This document shows positions 7,458 through 15,732 of a stretch of DNA of 52,950 nucleotides, in pieces. Below the pieces are notes generated by a model. That model ran no database searches, had not been told where the DNA came from, and worked only from the letters and a program-made list of their open reading frames with translations. Every line of letters starts with the position of its first letter. Within the stretch, counting starts at the first letter, position 1. The DNA is from SAR86 cluster bacterium AG-447-A08 (GTDB taxonomy: Bacteria > Pseudomonadota > Gammaproteobacteria > Magnimaribacterales > Magnimaribacteraceae), in contig QCQA01000008.1 in the NCBI GenBank assembly GCA_003212335.1, forward strand, positions 1 through 52,950, in the 5' to 3' direction. Both the position numbers and the translations under genes were made by a program.

Positions 7458-7988
7458 ATGAAAACAATTTTAGGTTTAGAATTTGATGGAGAAACACTAG
7501 GAGTGGAGTTAGGGTTTGATGGTCTTCAAAACATCATTTACTACATTCCAGATACTGAAGAAAATACTCAAATTTTTTCTGCATTAGCAAAACATCCATC
7601 TGCTGGAGTTAGAGCTGCGGTAGCAGACAAACAGAATTTAGATGATGAGACTGTTATGCTATTAGCTGATGATAATGACCCTAACGTATCAAGAGGGATC
7701 CCATATAACGAGACTTTTAAGAATCTCGTAACTCTAGAACAAATTAAGAAAATGTTAGAAAAAGAGAACGATGCATCTATAAGCATAATTAATTATGCAG
7801 GCACCTTTATGAAAGTAAGTGTAGAAGAAGTTGAGCAGGCAATAAAGGATGCTGATATAAAAGATCCTGTTATATTGATGGAGGCTGCTCGGAGTTATGA
7901 TTTGTCTTCAGAATATATTGAAGAATTAACTCAGCATCCTGATGTTTCAGTAGCGAACGCAGCAAAAGAAACTTTAAAAAATAGGTAA
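7458..7988 (+). CDS. Leucine-rich-repeat-variant / HEAT-like repeat protein (176 aa)
   Basis: After a 40-residue N-terminal part, the middle carries a repeat unit typical of LRV/HEAT-like solenoids: LAKHPSAGVRAAVADKQNL followed by LLADDNDPNVSRGI. The C-terminus ends with a related unit, LTQHPDVSVANAAKETL. Such short alpha solenoids usually bind proteins; no enzyme motif is visible. A strong AGGAG site precedes the ATG. The 158-base gap upstream contains an 11-base palindrome (7397-7407) but no copy of the WYL dyad, so control may differ from the 5601 operon. The next gene starts 18 bases downstream. Confidence 0.8.
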   Translation: MKTILGLEFDGETLGVELGFDGLQNIIYYIPDTEENTQIFSALAKHPSAGVRAAVADKQNLDDETVMLLADDNDPNVSRGIPYNETFKNLVTLEQIKKMLEKENDASISIINYAGTFMKVSVEEVEQAIKDADIKDPVILMEAARSYDLSSEYIEELTQHPDVSVANAAKETLKNR

Positions 7989-8006
7989 TTATCGAAAATA
8001 GTTCGT

Positions 8007-9506
8007 ATGAACGAATGGGAAGATGAATTTGACGACGATGACTTTGATGCTGAGGAGTGGTTAGAGAATAACATCACTATAAATGGCCAACCGATAAGTT
8101 TTGATGGATCAAATTCACAAGAACGAAGTCTAATAGCTGAACTGTTGGATGATGCTATTACGGGAGCAGTTGCTGGAACATCAAGCTTATTCAAAAAAGC
8201 GAAAAATGCTATAGCTTCTAGATCAACGAGAGAGGTAACGAATAAAAATGAAGAGGAAGAAATAATGACTGAAAAAGATCCCTCACTAAAAGAAATATTT
8301 ACCTCCATGCAAAAGGAGTTAAGGGAAGAGATAAAAGAAGCCGGAGGTTTTGAATTCACTTCTAAAAAATTCGGTCAAACATTTAATTTAGAAAATAATT
8401 TATTAAATGATCAAGGTGAGTTGAACCTGGAAGGAGAAGGAACCATTTACGCATGGATAATTGCTTATATAACTAAAGAGGAATGGTTAGCTGATAGAGA
8501 TTTAGAGGCAAAAGAGTTACATGCTCTTTTTAGGCAACTAGTAAATAGCTGTGGTATTTATGGGCACCAAATAGGTTTGCGCATTTCTAATTTCATTGAG
8601 TATGCAACTGCTATGGAAGACCCCTTTATGATTGATCAAGTAATGATTTTATCTCTTGAAGAAGAGTATTCTGATTTAGAAATCAATAGAGAAATGGCGG
8701 AATCCCTAGTTGAAAACCTATCGGGTGAAGGACTTTCTTTGCTTATGAAAGAAAATTTGTCAGCTTATTTAGTAGATCAAGAAATTAAAAAAGATCTCTA
8801 TTACGAAGATAAATACGCTTGGATACAGAAAATAAAAGATGCTTTAAATGAATATATATCTAAAGATCACTCCATCAAATCTAATGCCCTGAAAGATTCT
8901 AAGAAAGATTTGAAATCAGATAAACCGGAAAAGAACAAACAAACACAAGCAACATCTGCTAACGAAATAGCTAAAAAATTATTCGAAGGAAATACAATGA
9001 ATAAAAAAAAGAAACCTAAAACTTCAGGTTCGCCAGCTGAAATGGCAAAAGGCTTATTTCAGCAATTAGAATCTGATAAACAAAATAAAGAAAACCAGAA
9101 AGAAGATAAAAATTTACCTGAAAGCTACTTTGATGATCGAATTACTCCGGGTATAGAGTTATCAGTCTTTGACTTTAACGAAGATAATTATGAGCTTGGA
9201 GCCAAAACATTACTTTGTATTTTACTAAAACACTTTACTCAAAAAGAGTTTGATCCGGATAAGCTTCAATCTGATGACTTGTTGTTACATTTATCTGATT
9301 TTGACGAGATGATAGTAAAGAATTTAAGCGTCAATGTTTGCAACCATATGCAAGAAATAGGCAGCCTGACTAATCCAGAAATCCACTTTACTCCTGATGA
9401 TCTGAGTGATTTAAAAGTGGAGCATGTAGTTTTGTATGTACAGGATATGGTAAATGATCCTGAATCAGCTTATGTGAGTATGATTCAAGACAAAATTTCT
9501 GAGTAA
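8007..9506 (+). CDS. Hypothetical acidic multidomain protein (499 aa)
   Basis: Unrecognised. The first 18 residues are extremely acidic (MNEWEDEFDDDDFDAEEW). Residues about 95-290 form a helical domain, residues 290-370 a Lys/Gln/Asn-rich disordered linker, and residues 375-499 a second globular domain. Inside the linker a short motif occurs twice, 25 residues apart: SANEIAKKLF (317-326) and SPAEMAKGLF (342-351), like a repeated docking peptide. No signal peptide or convincing membrane helix is present. It follows the LRV-like gene by 18 bases, suggesting that the solenoid and this protein are partners. An internal ATG at residue 87 is a possible second start. Confidence 0.75.
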   Translation: MNEWEDEFDDDDFDAEEWLENNITINGQPISFDGSNSQERSLIAELLDDAITGAVAGTSSLFKKAKNAIASRSTREVTNKNEEEEIMTEKDPSLKEIFTSMQKELREEIKEAGGFEFTSKKFGQTFNLENNLLNDQGELNLEGEGTIYAWIIAYITKEEWLADRDLEAKELHALFRQLVNSCGIYGHQIGLRISNFIEYATAMEDPFMIDQVMILSLEEEYSDLEINREMAESLVENLSGEGLSLLMKENLSAYLVDQEIKKDLYYEDKYAWIQKIKDALNEYISKDHSIKSNALKDSKKDLKSDKPEKNKQTQATSANEIAKKLFEGNTMNKKKKPKTSGSPAEMAKGLFQQLESDKQNKENQKEDKNLPESYFDDRITPGIELSVFDFNEDNYELGAKTLLCILLKHFTQKEFDPDKLQSDDLLLHLSDFDEMIVKNLSVNVCNHMQEIGSLTNPEIHFTPDDLSDLKVEHVVLYVQDMVNDPESAYVSMIQDKISE

Positions 9507-9556
9507 GAAATTACAAAATTAAAGGCTACAGAAGCTTTGTAAATGTAAAAATTTTA

Positions 9557-10171
9557 CTAACCACCCTTTTTATTTGAGTATAAAAATAAGTAGATGCCAG
9601 AAAGAGCACTTAACAAAGCCAATATAGAAAACACTTTCAGAAAAATATTACCTATGTTGTCTCTCTCATTCCAATCCATGATGTGTATACCCCACATAAA
9701 GTCCCAAATTCTCCACTGATTTGATCTTATAGCTACTATCTTTTCTGAGTAGGGATCTAAGTAGACATTAATTTTTTCATCCTCTTCGCTAAGAGCTTCA
9801 ATCTTGTATAAAGGTAAGGGCCTTCCTCTATATTCTGAGCCCGGTTGATCTTCTGTTATTTCTAAAACCTCAACAGGGTTTAGAAAAGTCTTATCAGAGA
9901 CGATCGATAAGGCTCGTTTCGGGTCTATCTTATTGCTTCTAGGGGTTTCTATCACTTCAGTCGATTTCAAGTATTGACTGCCCCTAACATCCTCAATTTT
10001 ATTAAAGGAAAAATAGATGCCCGATATGGTCCATAACAAGAGTTGAACCGAAATAGCTAAACTCAGATACTTATGTATCTTTCTTGAGGACCTTATCAAG
10101 ATTTTATTTTTATATCGCTTTTTGTAGTTTAGAAGCAATAATATCTTCAGCTTCAGACATAATTCGATCAA
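9557..10171 (-). CDS. PepSY-associated transmembrane protein
   Basis: Membrane protein with an N-terminal helix (SLAISVQLLLWTISGIYF), a periplasmic PepSY-like region of about 100 residues (including INVYLDPYSEKIVAIRS) and a C-terminal helix (VFSILALLSALSGIYLFLY). This is the layout of small PepSY_TM proteins often found with redox or iron systems; the exact role is unknown. The ATG at 10171 makes it overlap the upstream oxidoreductase by 62 bases. Recognisable family sequence begins near residue 30 (RKIHKYL), so an internal TTG at 10099, just past the upstream stop, may be the real start. Neither has a good ribosome site. Confidence 0.8.
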   Translation of the reverse strand: MIELCLKLKILLLLNYKKRYKNKILIRSSRKIHKYLSLAISVQLLLWTISGIYFSFNKIEDVRGSQYLKSTEVIETPRSNKIDPKRALSIVSDKTFLNPVEVLEITEDQPGSEYRGRPLPLYKIEALSEEDEKINVYLDPYSEKIVAIRSNQWRIWDFMWGIHIMDWNERDNIGNIFLKVFSILALLSALSGIYLFLYSNKKGG

Positions 10172-11081
10172 TTAATTCTTTTACTGTAGGTATATCGCTT
10201 ACCAATCCAGCCACCATACCGCAAGACCAAGCACCTGCTTCTGGCTCTCCATCCATCATCACCTTAGGATAAACACCTGCAACTTCATCAATAATATCTT
10301 CAAATTTTAAGTCATCTCCTAGCGCTTTTTCTTTTGCCATAAGGCTCTCAACAGCAGGATTATTTAAAACTCTTTCAGTATTTGTTAGAGATCTCATTAT
10401 TAATCTAGTATCTAGTTCGCTTGCATTAACAATGGCCTCTTTAACATTTTGATGTACTGGTGCATCTTCTGTTGCAATAAAACGAGTGCCCATATTCATG
10501 CCTTCAGCTCCAAGCGCCATAGCGGCAACTAAGCTTCTTGCATCTGCCATTCCACCAGAAGCAACAAAAGGTATGTCTAGTTCATCGGCAGCTCTTGGAA
10601 GAAGAATAAAATTAGGAATATCATCCTCACCCGGATGACCGCCACACTCAAAGCCATCAACCGATACAGCATCACAACCAATATCTTGTGCCTTGATTGA
10701 GTGCCTTACAGATGTGCATTTATGGATTACTTTGATGCCAGCATCTTTCATAGCCGGCATATAGACTGCTGGATTTCTCCCAGCTGTCTCTACTACTTTT
10801 ACACCATTATTAATGATGACTTCAATAAGCCCAGGATAGTCTGGAGGTGTCATAGAAGGCAAGAAAGTTAGATTCACACCAAAAGGCTTATCAGTTAATG
10901 CTTGGCATTTTTTGATCTCAGCATCTAATTTTTCTGGCGTACCCTGAGTGAGACCTGTAATTATTCCAAGACCACCTGCATTTGATACTGCAGCAGCCAG
11001 TTCAGCAAAACCAACAAAATGCATTCCACCTTGGATAATGGGATGCTCTATTCCAAAAAGTTCAGTTATTTGTGTTTTCAT
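10110..11081 (-). CDS. Nitronate monooxygenase-family flavin oxidoreductase (1)
   Basis: FMN-dependent TIM-barrel enzyme of the nitronate monooxygenase / FabK-like family (323 aa). It shows the N-terminal HPIIQGGM, the FGVNLTFL strand, the catalytic-His motif GFECGGHPG (H149), and the phosphate-binding segment FVASGGMADARSL with GAEGMNMGTRF. The family oxidises nitronates or reduces enoyl thioesters, so the exact substrate cannot be read from sequence. It lies 79 bases downstream of a membrane-protein gene in the minus catabolic arm. A paralogue at 14809 lacks the histidine. Confidence 0.88.
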   Translation of the reverse strand: MKTQITELFGIEHPIIQGGMHFVGFAELAAAVSNAGGLGIITGLTQGTPEKLDAEIKKCQALTDKPFGVNLTFLPSMTPPDYPGLIEVIINNGVKVVETAGRNPAVYMPAMKDAGIKVIHKCTSVRHSIKAQDIGCDAVSVDGFECGGHPGEDDIPNFILLPRAADELDIPFVASGGMADARSLVAAMALGAEGMNMGTRFIATEDAPVHQNVKEAIVNASELDTRLIMRSLTNTERVLNNPAVESLMAKEKALGDDLKFEDIIDEVAGVYPKVMMDGEPEAGAWSCGMVAGLVSDIPTVKELIDRIMSEAEDIIASKLQKAI

Positions 11082-11160
11082 TTCTCCTCCATAAATTTAG
11101 AAACTTAGTATATAGAATGATTAATCTATAGACAGTAACCTTTTTTTGAAAAGTAATGCC

Positions 11161-11559
11161 TTATATTTTCATCTGTTTCCAGAGATATCGTAAAGCTATG
11201 ATAGCTGGTATGTAGTACCCAAACAGAAAAATTACAATGAAAGCAATTTCACTGACCTGATCCCTAAAGAACCAAAAGGCTGGACCATCAATTAAATCAG
11301 TAAATAACCTAATAAAAATTAATATGAATAACATCGGAGCATTCTTAAGATAGTAGGCAAGAATAAATGCAAAACCTACAGCAAGATTTCTTGCGGTATA
11401 AATCCAATCTCCAAGAATAGTTGTTGTGGATTCTGGAGTTCCGAAGAAAGTGGGGTCAGTCAGGGCCCAGTAAGGACCTAAAAACATAGGCCAAACTTCC
11501 ATAAAGATAATTAAAGTGAGCCACCAAGGGATATGAGTTTTTTGAGCTAATTGATTCAT
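11161..11559 (-). CDS. Small integral membrane protein (132 aa, about four helices)
   Basis: Predicted four-helix inner-membrane protein of unknown function. Hydrophobic segments include WWLTLIIFMEVWPMFLG, AVGFAFILAYYL, MLFILIFIRLF and IAFIVIFLFGYYIPAIIAL. The interhelix motif FIRLFTDLIDGPAFWF is the most distinctive part. It is 16 bases downstream of the sulfatase gene and so is probably in the same operon. A second small four-helix protein occurs at 14336. I cannot tell whether the two are related. Confidence 0.75.
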   Translation of the reverse strand: MNQLAQKTHIPWWLTLIIFMEVWPMFLGPYWALTDPTFFGTPESTTTILGDWIYTARNLAVGFAFILAYYLKNAPMLFILIFIRLFTDLIDGPAFWFFRDQVSEIAFIVIFLFGYYIPAIIALRYLWKQMKI

Positions 11560-11575
11560 GATTTATTTTTTTATC

Positions 11576-13231
11576 TTAATTAGACCAGTAAATATATTCA
11601 TCTCCTTCCTCATATTCTTGCCCATCATACTTATCTATCATAATTGGGGCCTCAAAAGCGGATGGAAATAAAGGCTCTTTTTGTTCAGAGTTAAATTGCT
11701 CTAAAAGCTCCTCTATTTGCTTAGCTTCTTTGGGATGACTTTCTATCAAGTTATTTTTTTCTGTAGGATCTATAGAAGTATCGAATAACCAGCGTTTATT
11801 TTCTTTTTTGCTAACTATATATTTCCATTTTTTATGTAGGACAGATTGATGATTTCCTGACCGCCAAAAAAGTGTTTCATGGGGTTCGGCAGAAATTTCT
11901 TTTTTAATATGAGGTAACAAATCAACTCCATCTAAAATTCTTTCATTAGAAGGTTTAACTTTTGCCGCTGAAGTAATTGTTGGAAAAATATCAAAATGAT
12001 GAACTGCGCTGTCAGAGATCATCCCTGGATTTATCTCATCGGGCCAACTAACTATAAAGGGAACTCTTATTCCTCCTTCAAAAAAACTAATTTTCCAGCC
12101 TCTAAAAGGTTTGTTTATATCTTCTAATTCGATGTAATTGGCCCCACCATTGTCGCTAGTAAAGATGATTAAGGTTTTTCCATAAATATCCAAATCTTTT
12201 AATTTCTGTACAACTTTTCCTACACTTCTATCCAGAGAAGCAATCATTCCTGCATATACTTGAAGATTGTGACCTGACATATGACTCATTTGTTCTACAT
12301 CGCTCCTCAAAGCCTGTAGAGGGTTATGAATGGCCCAATGACTTAGATATAAGAAAAATGGTCTATTTTTATTTTTCTCAATTACTTTTAGAGCTTCTTC
12401 CGTATAGTAATCAGTTACATATTTATCCGGTGCGAAAGAATCTCCTTCGTTGAACCTAGCCGCATATTGACCTGAGCTCCAGACCATCTTATCGATGCTG
12501 GTATCAAACTTTGCATTCACTACCTCTGGATGGTCTTCCGGTAAATAATACGCACCTCCCAAAGATAAAGAATCTACGAATCCTTGGCTTAAAGGATCCA
12601 TTCCACCTGCATGACCAAGATGCCATTTTCCGATATGAGCTGTGTAATATCCTGCATCCTTCAAAACCTCCGCAATTGTTATCTGCTCAGATGGCATACC
12701 CTGCTCCATAAATGCAGGTAAGTTCATTGCTAGTTCTTTATCAATTCTTGCTTTTAACTCTGAGTCATCCTCTTCTGCCAGCCAAGTTAGAACCATCCTT
12801 CCAGCGTCAGGAACAGGGGTAAATTCAAAACCAAATCTTGTTGGGTATCTTCCAGTCATTATTGAAGCTCTAGAAGGTGCACAAGTAGCATTAGCCGCAT
12901 AACCTCTTGAGAATAAGACTCCACTCTTTGCTAACGAATCAATATTTGGAGTCTGGAGAGAACCATCTGCGGCACCGCCATTATGCAAAGATATATCGTT
13001 GTAACCCATATCATCAGCCAAAATCAAAATAATATTTGGTCTAGAATCGTATTTATTTGAAATTTCTGAGGGGCCTTCTGACCAATTCGTAGGTATATTC
13101 TCCTGAATTGGATTTACCAAGTTCATAACTTTAGGCAATGTCCAAATGATTAAATTTACTTTGTATTCCCAGATTAAAAACCCCGAAATTAAAAGTACTG
13201 GTAAAAAGTAAGTCAGCTTTTTACGCATCAT
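11576..13231 (-). CDS. Type I sulfatase (formylglycine-dependent, membrane-anchored)
   Basis: Sulfate-ester hydrolase of 551 aa. An N-terminal hydrophobic anchor (about residues 6-32) places the enzyme on the periplasmic side. The metal-binding pair D73-D74 lies in ILADDMGYND, and C117 in CAPSRASIMTGRYP is the C-x-P-S-R cysteine that a formylglycine-generating enzyme converts to the catalytic aldehyde. GKWHLGHAGG and FTSDNGGANY supply further active-site residues. The substrate is unknown. The start overlaps the end of the DUF2855 gene by 11 bases, showing tight coupling. The formylglycine-generating enzyme is not in this window. Confidence 0.95.
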   Translation of the reverse strand: MMRKKLTYFLPVLLISGFLIWEYKVNLIIWTLPKVMNLVNPIQENIPTNWSEGPSEISNKYDSRPNIILILADDMGYNDISLHNGGAADGSLQTPNIDSLAKSGVLFSRGYAANATCAPSRASIMTGRYPTRFGFEFTPVPDAGRMVLTWLAEEDDSELKARIDKELAMNLPAFMEQGMPSEQITIAEVLKDAGYYTAHIGKWHLGHAGGMDPLSQGFVDSLSLGGAYYLPEDHPEVVNAKFDTSIDKMVWSSGQYAARFNEGDSFAPDKYVTDYYTEEALKVIEKNKNRPFFLYLSHWAIHNPLQALRSDVEQMSHMSGHNLQVYAGMIASLDRSVGKVVQKLKDLDIYGKTLIIFTSDNGGANYIELEDINKPFRGWKISFFEGGIRVPFIVSWPDEINPGMISDSAVHHFDIFPTITSAAKVKPSNERILDGVDLLPHIKKEISAEPHETLFWRSGNHQSVLHKKWKYIVSKKENKRWLFDTSIDPTEKNNLIESHPKEAKQIEELLEQFNSEQKEPLFPSAFEAPIMIDKYDGQEYEEGDEYIYWSN

Positions 13232-14327
13232 AAACTTCTACTATGATTCCCTCATTAGGATTTATATTTCCTGCAACCACTTCTTTGTAGGTTTCAGAAA
13301 AATTATCTAATCCTTTAATCTTTTTGATTTGCATCCAATCATTACTTTGTTCTGCTCTTTTACTCATAAATGCATTCGTTTTTTCTGCATAGCCATCCTG
13401 ACCCCAATCTCCTATTCGCTTTTGTATATGAGCGGGTGCAAAAAAGAATTCTGTTCTATCTTGTAACTCAGCTTGGGCAAGTGCTTCATCCACCGATCCA
13501 CCCTTATCCCAATGAGTCATACCGACAGTTAGACACTTCAGTAAATCTTCTTTCAATTTATTTTGGACTGCAGACAAAACTTCTTGGTTACCTGACATAT
13601 CGACCATGACTGAAGTTACATTATTTATGCTGCCTAAATCATCATAGGATATTACTTGGTCATAACACCCCAGGCTTTCGACAAAATGAATGTTATTGCT
13701 TGAGGTTAACCCAACAATTTTTGGTGAATCTTCAGTTTCAGCTAAACCTTGAGCAAGACCTATGGCTGTTTTACTTGAAGCACTTACTATAAGAATTTGA
13801 GATGCACCATCATAGGATTGCTCTTCTAAAGCATCACATAAACAAAATGCAGTGATATGTAGAGGGAACAGTAATGCCCTTATATCATCCATTGATTGAT
13901 CGTAACCTGTTTCAGCATTAAGCCTTACATAGTTGTTGTAGACAGGCGGTAATTCTTTACGATGCTCTTTGCCATCACTAAATGATGCAGGAGAAACTTT
14001 TATAGGATTAACAATTAAAAAGTTAGCAGGAGGAAAATAACCAAATATTCTTTCACCATGCTCTATTTCAGGATTATTCGACATTATGACTTCGGCAAAA
14101 CCCCAGACCGGTATACAGCCCCATGTATTTTCAGGGTTATTGATAGCTGGAAAAAAATTCCAATAACCTATGCTATCGCCCGCAACTCCATAAGTTACAT
14201 TGTTGGCAGTAAAAGAAAATTTCTCTACTTGTAGAAGAACTTCACCATCCTGAATATCTTCTCCTAGTTGCTCCAAGACAATTCGTGACTGATGAAGATC
14301 AGATTTTAAGCTTTGTAATTGTTTCAT
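13221..14327 (-). CDS. DUF2855 family protein
   Basis: Member of the DUF2855 family (368 aa), distantly related to medium-chain dehydrogenases by its N-terminal part (VEKFSFTANNVTYGVAGD) and a Rossmann-like segment (ILIVSASSKTAIGLAQGL). No metal-binding cysteine cluster is visible, and the reaction is unknown. Such proteins often accompany fatty-acid or xenobiotic genes, as here between a membrane protein and a sulfatase. It has an 8-base gap to the upstream gene and an 11-base overlap with the sulfatase gene. Confidence 0.85.
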   Translation of the reverse strand: MKQLQSLKSDLHQSRIVLEQLGEDIQDGEVLLQVEKFSFTANNVTYGVAGDSIGYWNFFPAINNPENTWGCIPVWGFAEVIMSNNPEIEHGERIFGYFPPANFLIVNPIKVSPASFSDGKEHRKELPPVYNNYVRLNAETGYDQSMDDIRALLFPLHITAFCLCDALEEQSYDGASQILIVSASSKTAIGLAQGLAETEDSPKIVGLTSSNNIHFVESLGCYDQVISYDDLGSINNVTSVMVDMSGNQEVLSAVQNKLKEDLLKCLTVGMTHWDKGGSVDEALAQAELQDRTEFFFAPAHIQKRIGDWGQDGYAEKTNAFMSKRAEQSNDWMQIKKIKGLDNFSETYKEVVAGNINPNEGIIVEVYDA

Positions 14328-14335
14328 AATTTATC

Positions 14336-14806
14336 CTACTTTTTTTCTCTTAATGAAAGTATTAAAAAAATCACCAACAGGATGGTGACATAGGGAGCGC
14401 CTTCAACTCCTGGTGTATTGCCGGTTGAATAAATACCAGTGTCTACGGTTGCTCTACCTATAAGTGGATATAAAAATAGTCTTCCGGACCATTCAACTAA
14501 CCAAAATACCAACATCAAAGGAATTAATGATTTGTATCTAAATATAACTATCCAACAAACTCCGCAAAAAATCAGTTGAGCAAAACCCCATAAAGAAAAA
14601 AACATATAAATAAGCGGCATGGGATCTGGATCACCCGATAGAACTACTAAGTTTGCTATTTCGTGCATGCCATACTTTTCAAAGAACATATGGATGATTG
14701 ATCTCCATGTCATCAGGCAGACGAAGGCAATAAAAAACCATAGAGCAATCTTATTACCTCTGTAAATATTATCTGCAGGGGAGGGCAGCAAATTAAAATT
14801 GAACAT
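14336..14806 (-). CDS. Small integral membrane protein (156 aa, about four helices)
   Basis: Predicted membrane protein without a recognised family. Hydrophobic segments include ALWFFIAFVCLMTW, LIYMFFSLWGFAQLIFCGVCW, SLIPLMLVFWLVEW and YVTILLVIFLILSL. A hydrophilic loop of about 30 residues (TVDTGIYSTGNTPGVEGAP) precedes the last helix. It is 2 bases downstream of the flavin oxidoreductase gene and 8 bases upstream of the DUF2855 gene, so it belongs to the catabolic operon. Transport of, or a membrane scaffold for, the substrate is possible but unsupported. Confidence 0.75.
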   Translation of the reverse strand: MFNFNLLPSPADNIYRGNKIALWFFIAFVCLMTWRSIIHMFFEKYGMHEIANLVVLSGDPDPMPLIYMFFSLWGFAQLIFCGVCWIVIFRYKSLIPLMLVFWLVEWSGRLFLYPLIGRATVDTGIYSTGNTPGVEGAPYVTILLVIFLILSLREKK

Positions 14807-14808
14807 AT

Positions 14809-15732
14809 CTATAGCTTCAATGCTCCGAGCTTAGAACATGCTTCATTAAATTCTTTTATAGTATCTTGAATAATTTCTTCAGCAGATTTAATACCGTCTA
14901 TCAGACCAACCGATTGACCTGAAAGTGCAGGTGCTGCATTCATATCACCACCAAAGTATAAATCCTGTATTTTTCCCATTGCGGTCATATCCATTTCTCC
15001 AGCATCCAAGATTTCTTTAGTGAAGTCAGTTCTCAATGCTCTAATTACGGGCTTGGATGTTTTATTCAATATCCAAGTTCCATTGAGCGGGGAGTCAAAG
15101 ATGTAATTTTTGAAATTGTCATGAACTGGGCTTTCTTTGCTTGAAACAAAACGTGTTCCCATCTGAATACCTTCAGCACCCACCGCAAATGCTGCTGCCA
15201 TACCGGCACCATCAGCAATTCCACCCGCAGCAATAATTGGAAGATCTATTTGTTTTCGAATTGCTTGTATTAATACAAAAAGACCTACTTCTTCGGGGCT
15301 TTTGAATCCACCACCTTCTGTTCCTTCGACAACCAGCCCATCCACACCACAATCCGCAGCTTTAATTGCACCTTCAACACTAGGCACAGCATGATAGACG
15401 GTTATTCCAGCATACTTGAGTATATCTATGTATTTAGAAGGATCTCCAGCTGAGGTAGTTACAAATTTCACACCATGTTGAACACAGAACTCCACCATAC
15501 TTTCGTCTCTTAAGAAGAGTAGCGGCAGATTTACTCCAAAGGGTTGATCAGTCAGTTCTGACATTTTTTCTATTTCAGCCTTACAGTTGTCTACTTCACC
15601 TGAAGAAGTTTCTATAACGCCAAAACCGCCAGCATTACAAACTGCAGAAGCTAATTGGCTTCTTGCAATCCACCCCATGGGTGCTTGAATTATTGGATAT
15701 TTTGATCCTGTGTGTTCCGTTACTCTGTTCAT
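14809..15732 (-). CDS. Nitronate monooxygenase-family flavin oxidoreductase (2), catalytic His replaced
   Basis: Same TIM-barrel FMN family as the 10110 gene (307 aa), with KYPIIQAPMG, FGVNLPLL, PIIAAGGIADGAGM and AEGIQMGTRF. Where the relative has GGHPG, this one reads EGGGFKSP, so residue 143 is Phe in place of the catalytic His. The FMN-binding parts look intact, so it may be a reductase with other chemistry and not a nitronate monooxygenase. It overlaps the upstream dehalogenase-like gene by one base. Confidence 0.87.
   Translation of the reverse strand: MNRVTEHTGSKYPIIQAPMGWIARSQLASAVCNAGGFGVIETSSGEVDNCKAEIEKMSELTDQPFGVNLPLLFLRDESMVEFCVQHGVKFVTTSAGDPSKYIDILKYAGITVYHAVPSVEGAIKAADCGVDGLVVEGTEGGGFKSPEEVGLFVLIQAIRKQIDLPIIAAGGIADGAGMAAAFAVGAEGIQMGTRFVSSKESPVHDNFKNYIFDSPLNGTWILNKTSKPVIRALRTDFTKEILDAGEMDMTAMGKIQDLYFGGDMNAAPALSGQSVGLIDGIKSAEEIIQDTIKEFNEACSKLGALKL

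Noticed and set aside
7931-8359. 142-codon open frame on the minus strand inside the acidic-protein gene
   Set aside because: It is an antisense shadow of two well-supported plus-strand genes, is serine-rich as expected from reading Asp/Glu/Lys codons backwards, and has no ribosome site.
9545-9557. GTAAAAATTTTAC palindrome between the convergent genes at 9506 and 9557 as a bidirectional terminator
   Set aside because: The stem would be AT-only with almost no loop; the nearby AAAGGCT/AGCTTT stem is bulged. Not convincing.
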